A stretch of DNA of 34,524 nt, from assembly GCA_009693635.1 (NCBI GenBank), contig SHWW01000012.1, positions 1 through 34,524 on the forward strand. Reading direction: 5' to 3'. The DNA comes from Flavobacteriaceae bacterium. GTDB taxonomy: Bacteria; Bacteroidota; Bacteroidia; Flavobacteriales; Flavobacteriaceae. The notes under the pieces were generated by a model, which worked only from the letters and a program-made list of their open reading frames with translations, did no database searches and was not told the DNA's origin. Both the position numbers and the translations under genes were made by a program. Positions 33,071 through 34,524 of the stretch are shown here, piece by piece. Within the stretch, counting starts at the first letter, position 1, and every line of letters begins with the position of its first letter.

Positions 33071-33111
33071 TTTTATTAAATTTAAATGTTAAATATAATA
33101 GTAAGTGGTTC

Positions 33112-34047
33112 TTATCTTCCTCCCATAAACAAGTTTACAAAAATGTCTTGGAAAAAGAAAATCAAACTTAACGACAATAAAACAGATAATGCGAAGGTGC
33201 TTAACGCCACTTTTTTCAATTCAGCATCTAATTCTTTGGGTGTTTTATTTTTATAAACGGTGACAAGATTCTTTATTAAAGGGATGTAAGCCAAAACATA
33301 AATATATTGGTCGATATTAAACTCTTTGAAATAGGAGAATTCTAACATTAAAACCATAGCCGAAATCACCAAAAAATAATGATACACTTTTGCATTTGCA
33401 CCGCCCATTTTGACAACTAAAGTGTTTTTATTTGATTTTCTATCAGATACTTCGTCCCTCATATTATTGAGGTTTAATACCGCAACGCTCAAAAATCCGA
33501 TGGCGGTTGCGGGCAATAATAAATACCAATCCATTTCTTTAGCAAACATAAAATAAATTCCGAGTGTGCTTACCAAACCGAAAAATAAGAATACAAATAA
33601 ATCTCCGTATCCTCTATATCCATAAGCAGAATTACCAACAGTATATCGGATTGCGGATGCAATTGCTAAAATTCCGAGTCCTAAATAAAATAATGAAAAC
33701 CCTAAATTATGGTCTTTGAAAGCGACATAAATTAGCAAAATTGCTGAAATTAAAGTCAGTATTGAGGTAATTACCAAAGCGCATTTCATAGCTTCTGGAG
33801 TAATTACACCACTTTGAATGGCACGTTTTGGCCCTACTCTATCTTCGTTGTCTGTTCCTTTTATTCCATCGCCATAATCATTAGCAAAATTGGATAAAAT
33901 TTGCAACCCTAAAGTAGTAGAAAGTGCAAAAATTATTATTTTCCAATTGAACATCGCTTGTGACATGGCGTAAAAACTACCCACAATAATGCCCGAAACC
34001 GACAATGGCAATGTTCTTAATCGAGCGGCTTGAATCCAATGTTTCAT
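33112..34047 (-). CDS. menA: 1,4-Dihydroxy-2-naphthoate polyprenyltransferase
   Basis: The 311-residue inner membrane enzyme of the UbiA family attaches the isoprenoid tail to 1,4-dihydroxy-2-naphthoate, giving demethylmenaquinone. The two Asp-rich motifs that hold magnesium and the prenyl diphosphate are NFANDYGDGIKGTDNEDR (about residues 53-70) and NNMRDEVSDRKSNKNT (about 194-209). KHWIQAARLRTLPLSVSGI at the start is typical of MenA. About eight or nine hydrophobic helices are present. It lies 52 bases downstream of menB and 41 before the UPF0173 gene, on the same strand. Confidence 0.94.
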   Translation of the reverse strand: MKHWIQAARLRTLPLSVSGIIVGSFYAMSQAMFNWKIIIFALSTTLGLQILSNFANDYGDGIKGTDNEDRVGPKRAIQSGVITPEAMKCALVITSILTLISAILLIYVAFKDHNLGFSLFYLGLGILAIASAIRYTVGNSAYGYRGYGDLFVFLFFGLVSTLGIYFMFAKEMDWYLLLPATAIGFLSVAVLNLNNMRDEVSDRKSNKNTLVVKMGGANAKVYHYFLVISAMVLMLEFSYFKEFNIDQYIYVLAYIPLIKNLVTVYKNKTPKELDAELKKVALSTFALSVLLSLSLIFFFQDIFVNLFMGGR

Positions 34048-34099
34048 TTTTTATGTTGATTTGTTAATTCGGTCATTTGTTGAACCCTTATTGAAAAGA

Positions 34100-34524
34100 T
34101 TACGGCAACCATTTTTTTTCAAAATTCGGTTTGCGTTTTTCAAGGAATGCGTTTCGTCCTTCTGTCGCCTCTTCGGTCATATAGGCTAATCGAGTGGCTT
34201 CACCAGCAAATACCTGCTGTCCCACCATTCCGTCATCAGTTAAATTCATAGCGAATTTGAGCATCTTTATGGATGTTGGCGATTTTTGAAGGATTTCCTG
34301 TGCCCATTCAAAAGCGGTATTTTCCAATTCATCGTGAGGAATTACGGCATTGACCATTCCCATTTCCATAGCATCTTGAGCGGAATAATTTCTTCCCAAG
34401 AAGAAAATCTCACGCGCTTTTTTCTGACCTACCATTTTTGCTAAATAGGCTGAACCATATCCGCCGTCAAAACTGGTTACATCTGCATCCGTTTGCTTGA
34501 AAATAGCGTGTTCCTTGCTTGCCA
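34100..34524 (-). CDS. menB: 1,4-Dihydroxy-2-naphthoyl-CoA synthase, C-terminal part (cut by window edge)
   Basis: The frame is open to the window edge and reads ASKEHAIFKQTDADVTSFDGGYGSAYLAK before the internal Met at 34435, so the gene is longer than its first in-window ATG suggests. MenB is a crotonase-family enzyme that closes the ring of o-succinylbenzoyl-CoA. VTSFDGGYGSAYLAKMVG, KKAREIFFLGRNYSAQDA and the end RNAFLEKRKPNFEKKWLP match MenB closely, and the SFDGGYGSAYLA segment is specific to MenB within the crotonases. The N-terminal half lies beyond the window. It is the first visible gene of the men operon. Confidence 0.92.
   Translation of the reverse strand, partial: ASKEHAIFKQTDADVTSFDGGYGSAYLAKMVGQKKAREIFFLGRNYSAQDAMEMGMVNAVIPHDELENTAFEWAQEILQKSPTSIKMLKFAMNLTDDGMVGQQVFAGEATRLAYMTEEATEGRNAFLEKRKPNFEKKWLP

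Overview
The window looks like ordinary chromosome from a Flavobacterium-type member of the Bacteroidota. The DNA is AT-rich, and the readable promoters follow the Bacteroidota pattern TTG-N19-TAnnTTTG rather than the E. coli -35/-10 pattern. Shine-Dalgarno sequences are mostly absent, and the gene families (DUF3810, DUF4268, a YENQAD-repeat protein, a CarB without its regulatory domain) are ones I associate with Flavobacteriia. I see no prophage, insertion sequence, CRISPR array or defence island. Family names come from reading the sequence and from memory; no database search was run.

Layout. Positions 1-149 hold the start of prfA (minus strand, cut by the window edge). Positions 472-3397 hold a TonB-dependent siderophore-type receptor followed by a decayed PepSY-associated membrane gene. 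Positions 3452-8549 hold a small TPR membrane protein, rpmH with a strong terminator, carB, a DUF4268-like protein and a Nudix hydrolase. Positions 8586-12120 hold an unusual PlsC-like acyltransferase, a DUF3810-type membrane metallopeptidase candidate and pepD. Positions 12260-18680 form a tight four-gene operon: GH20 hexosaminidase, glycosylasparaginase, CutC-family protein and GH2 beta-mannosidase. A tRNA-Ser(UGA) with terminators on both sides follows.

Positions 19141-25773 hold a minus-strand run, in transcription order tpx, dgkA, ftsK, lolA, lptF/G-type permease, ribB. It mixes cell-envelope transport, division and riboflavin synthesis. Positions 26277-30900 hold an acidic small protein, an SPFH/prohibitin protein, a MATE exporter, an ABC-F ATPase and a DUF2007-like protein. 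A secreted 13-residue-repeat protein follows (30934-31272). Positions 31336-34524 hold a menaquinone operon, in transcription order menB (cut by the edge), menA, a UPF0173 metallo-beta-lactamase-fold hydrolase and menC.

How genes work together. The 12260-18680 operon contains the three activities needed to take apart the core of eukaryotic N-glycans: beta-mannosidase for Man-beta-GlcNAc, hexosaminidase for GlcNAc-GlcNAc, and glycosylasparaginase for GlcNAc-Asn. This is the set that lysosomes use. A CutC protein of disputed function sits inside it with translational coupling on one side. This operon, the hydrolase inside the menaquinone operon, and the RibB protein with a zinc-site-less GTP cyclohydrolase II-like half are the most interesting parts of the window.
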